Assembly (NCBI GenBank): GCA_014379585.1
Contig: JACMLN010000001.1
Location: 1 to 45,872, forward strand
DNA: 45,872 bases
Direction: 5' to 3'
Source of the DNA: Gloeobacterales cyanobacterium ES-bin-313
GTDB lineage: Bacteria > Cyanobacteriota > Cyanobacteriia > Gloeobacterales > Gloeobacteraceae
The notes beneath the pieces are model-generated. The model searched no databases. It was not told where the DNA came from and saw nothing but the letters and a program-made list of their open reading frames with translations. This document shows positions 44,001-45,872 of the stretch, piece after piece. Every line of letters begins with the position of its first letter. The stretch's first letter is position 1. A program made the position numbers and the translations under genes.

Positions 44001-45200
44001 ATGGATGGACTAGAACGCCTGACGACCCAAGGCGTGGAAGAAATTTTCCCAGGGGGCGCTGTGGCTCTCGCCGAACGCCTGAAAAGCGTCGGGGATCGGC
44101 CACTGCGCATCAAACTGGGGATCGACCCGACCCGGCCTGACTTGCATCTTGGCCATACCGTTGCCCTGCGCAAGTTGCGGCAATTTCAGGATGCTGGCCA
44201 TACAGCGATCTTGTTGATTGGGGATTTCACTGCGTTGATCGGCGATCCAACCGGCAAGTCCAAAACCCGTCCACGCCTGAGTCCCGAAGAAATCGAAGAA
44301 AATGCGAAGACCTACTTAGATCAAGCGAAGTTAATTTTAGATTTTGAAACCCCCGGTCGATTGGAATTGCGCCGAAACTCCGAGTGGCTTTCAGATTTAA
44401 GTTTGCAGAACATTATCGAGCTTCTCGCATCAATGACTGTCGGCCAAATGCTTGCCAAAGAAGATTTCGGTGAGCGCTACGCAGCAAAAACACCGATTGC
44501 CCTCCACGAATTTCTCTACCCCCTCATGCAAGGCTACGATTCTGTCGCACTGCAAGCGGATGTGGAACTTGGGGGAACGGATCAACGTTTCAACCTCCTA
44601 GTTGGACGAGATATTCAGACACTTCACAAACAGACCCCGCAACTCTGCTTGATCTTGCCTCTGCTTGTCGGTCTCGATGGCTTTCAAAAAATGTCCAAGT
44701 CTCTGGATAACTATGTAGGCTTGACCATGGATCCTTTGACCATGTATTCCCGTCTCGAAAAAGTGCGCGATGACTTAATCGAACGCTACTTTTCGCTGTT
44801 GACCGATGTGGAGATCGCGACATTGCCGTCCCATGCCCGCGAACGCCAAAAACACTTGGCTCTAACAATTACTGCCCAATATCACGGGCAAGAAGCAGCC
44901 CAAAAAGCCCAGCAAGACGCCATTGCTCTAACTGCCACTTCCCGAACAAACGAAATCTCCGACCAAGTTCCTGGGTTTGCTTTTGGCCATTTGAACTTCC
45001 CCTTGCGCCTCGCTGAACTGCTGAAAGAAGCTGGCCTTTGTCCGAGCAATTCCCAAGCTCGTACTCAAATTTCAGGAGGTGGGGTACGCATCGAAGGGGA
45101 AAAGATCACTGATCCAGAATTTCTCATTCCTGATCCTGAATCTATCGAAGGCAAGATTTTGCAACTTGGCAAGAAGCAATTTCGACGGTTGATCCGGTAA
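44001..45200 (+). CDS. tyrS: Tyrosyl-tRNA synthetase
   Basis: The 399-residue class I synthetase has the HIGH-type motif HLGH (49-52), the tyrosine-site region [34 protein letters not shown] and the KMSKS loop (about 231-235). An S4 RNA-binding domain (about 330-399) contains [16 protein letters not shown]. It charges tRNA-Tyr with tyrosine. The KMSKS form makes it the TyrZ-type rather than the KFGKT-type of E. coli. It starts 73 bases after the Ycf51-like gene, on the same strand. No T-box leader is seen. A structured element lies downstream. Confidence 0.97.
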   Translation: MDGLERLTTQGVEEIFPGGAVALAERLKSVGDRPLRIKLGIDPTRPDLHLGHTVALRKLRQFQDAGHTAILLIGDFTALIGDPTGKSKTRPRLSPEEIEENAKTYLDQAKLILDFETPGRLELRRNSEWLSDLSLQNIIELLASMTVGQMLAKEDFGERYAAKTPIALHEFLYPLMQGYDSVALQADVELGGTDQRFNLLVGRDIQTLHKQTPQLCLILPLLVGLDGFQKMSKSLDNYVGLTMDPLTMYSRLEKVRDDLIERYFSLLTDVEIATLPSHARERQKHLALTITAQYHGQEAAQKAQQDAIALTATSRTNEISDQVPGFAFGHLNFPLRLAELLKEAGLCPSNSQARTQISGGGVRIEGEKITDPEFLIPDPESIEGKILQLGKKQFRRLIR

Positions 45201-45230
45201 ATTGCATCTCTCCTATAGATAATTGCTTCT

Positions 45231-45274
45231 CACTCTTCAGGAAGAACGCTTAGATAGCGTTCAAACTTAGAGTG
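45231..45274. promoter_or_regulatory. Two-part hairpin between tyrS and a small gene
   Basis: The inner stem GAACGCT (45244-45250)/AGCGTTC (45256-45262) has a five-base loop. The outer stem CACTCT (45231-45236)/AGAGTG (45269-45274) encloses it. There is no clean T-run, so it is not a normal terminator. It ends 29 bases before the ATG of the next gene and may be a leader structure or an mRNA end. Confidence 0.5.
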
Positions 45275-45303
45275 GGATTAAGCGTTAGTTTTTGGAGACT
45301 ATC

Positions 45304-45570
45304 ATGGTACAGGCAAACAGTTCTGAAAGCCGCGAAAGCGATCCGAATTTGGCTTACGCAAATTTCACAACCGACGACCAGACCGAACTTGAAAAGACAG
45401 GCAACGTCGATCAAAAGGTCGTCTACAAAGAAGTGCATCCCAAGTTCTTTCATTGGACACTTCCGAATGGCAAGAAAGTCTCGCTGCACCACGTTCACGA
45501 TGCAGGGAAAATCAGCGACCTGATTCGTGCTGCCCGCTGCGATGAAAATGGCAATCGTCTCTGGTGGTAG
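45304..45570 (+). CDS. Small protein of unknown function
   Basis: The 88-residue protein has an acidic N-terminal third, a central VVYKEVHPKFFHWTLPNGKKV segment with His, Trp and Phe, and ends ENGNRLWW. I do not recognise it. ATG 45304 has GGAG (45294-45297) six bases upstream, a good site. A start at 45292 would add four residues but lacks this signal. The strong ribosome-binding site and the structured leader suggest a well-expressed, conserved small protein. It may be cyanobacteria-specific, which cannot be judged here. Confidence 0.7.
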   Translation: MVQANSSESRESDPNLAYANFTTDDQTELEKTGNVDQKVVYKEVHPKFFHWTLPNGKKVSLHHVHDAGKISDLIRAARCDENGNRLWW

Positions 45571-45650
45571 TGTCCCGTACTTCCAGGGGAAGATGTTTGC
45601 CTTTAGATCCCCTTCTATTCTGAGAGTATGGCAACACCAAGGAGCTCACC

Positions 45651-45872
45651 ATGGAAACCGACCAGATTAAAGACCGGATTTCCGGCGCACTGAACGAAAC
45701 GAAAGACCGCGTCGATGGTGCAATCAACACGACTTCTGAAAAGCTCTTTGATGCCGCCCAAAAGATTGAAGAAGTCGGCGCAAATGGCAAGAAAGCTGTC
45801 TCCGAATACGCTGATAAAGTGAGCGATACGCTTCAAGATGGCGCAAAGTACCTTCGCGATTCCGACGTCGAT
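45651..45872 (+). CDS. Helical, LEA/CsbD-like small protein (3' end outside window)
   Basis: The frame starts at ATG 45651 with GGAG upstream (AAGGAGCTCACC) and stays open to the right edge, giving 74 codons. The sequence (METDQIKDRISGALNETK...) is made of charged, amphipathic helices rich in Ala, Lys, Asp and Glu, with no Cys and no membrane segment. This resembles LEA-type, CsbD-like or apolipoprotein-like stress proteins. No family can be fixed from a partial frame. Confidence 0.6.
   Translation, partial: METDQIKDRISGALNETKDRVDGAINTTSEKLFDAAQKIEEVGANGKKAVSEYADKVSDTLQDGAKYLRDSDVD

Noticed and set aside
45231-45274. Intrinsic terminator for tyrS
   Set aside because: The hairpin is good but no T-run follows on the plus strand.

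Overview
The window looks like a piece of a cyanobacterial chromosome. The best lineage marker is a Ycf51/DUF2518-family membrane protein (43385-43927), a family known from cyanobacteria and plastids. Supporting signs are the thioredoxin-like 2Fe-2S protein, the SAM-hydrolase-like protein, the BolA protein and a Wza/Wzc-type polysaccharide cluster. I see only two HIP1 octamers (GCGATCGC) by eye, so this is not a HIP1-rich genome. The species cannot be named from the sequence alone. No rRNA, tRNA, CRISPR array, complete insertion sequence or replication origin was recognised.

Left flank (1-6541): the C-terminal part of a sensor histidine kinase overlaps a PhoB-type response regulator, which overlaps a PD-(D/E)XK nuclease-like gene, so the three form one translationally coupled unit. 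Then come a 2Fe-2S thioredoxin-like protein (minus strand), a small zinc ribbon, a corrinoid-adenosyltransferase-like protein built from two tandem P-loop domains, a Host_attach/baeRF-like protein with a palindrome and possible leader peptide upstream, and a SAM hydroxide adenosyltransferase-like protein (minus strand).

Region 6542-7397 holds no convincing gene. It is GC-rich in part and carries two 30-nt direct repeats (26/30 identical) around two strong hairpins.

Region 7398-38343 (about 31 kb, all minus strand) is one large exopolysaccharide/surface-glycan cluster read right to left. It starts with a zinc-ribbon protein and a Wza-like SLBB exporter. A glycosyltransferase, a secreted TPR protein, a predicted outer-membrane barrel, a Wzc-like tyrosine autokinase and an MsbA/PglK-type ABC transporter follow. 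Then come many GT2-, GT-A- and GT4-type glycosyltransferases, a methyltransferase, two left-handed beta-helix acetyltransferases, a Wzy-like polymerase, three acyltransferase-3 proteins (one frameshifted) and an FkbM methyltransferase remnant. Many neighbours overlap by 1-14 bases. No Wzx flippase and no initiating phosphoglycosyltransferase is visible, so the ABC transporter is the likely flippase and initiation must be encoded elsewhere. Parts of the cluster are visibly AT-rich, which suggests piecemeal acquisition.

Right flank (38344-45872): a non-coding stretch with a perfect 13-bp inverted repeat leads into a decayed cyclic-peptide-exporter ABC fragment. Next is a two-gene module of a DEAD/DEAH helicase (BrxHI-like) and a BrxD/DUF2791 ATPase without the rest of a BREX locus. 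Housekeeping genes follow: BolA, Ycf51-like, tyrosyl-tRNA synthetase, a small unknown protein behind a structured leader, and a partial helical protein at the window edge. The strongest candidates for something unusual are the isolated BrxD-BrxHI pair, the zinc-ribbon/TPR/barrel genes of the polysaccharide operon, and the repeat-bracketed element near 7 kb.
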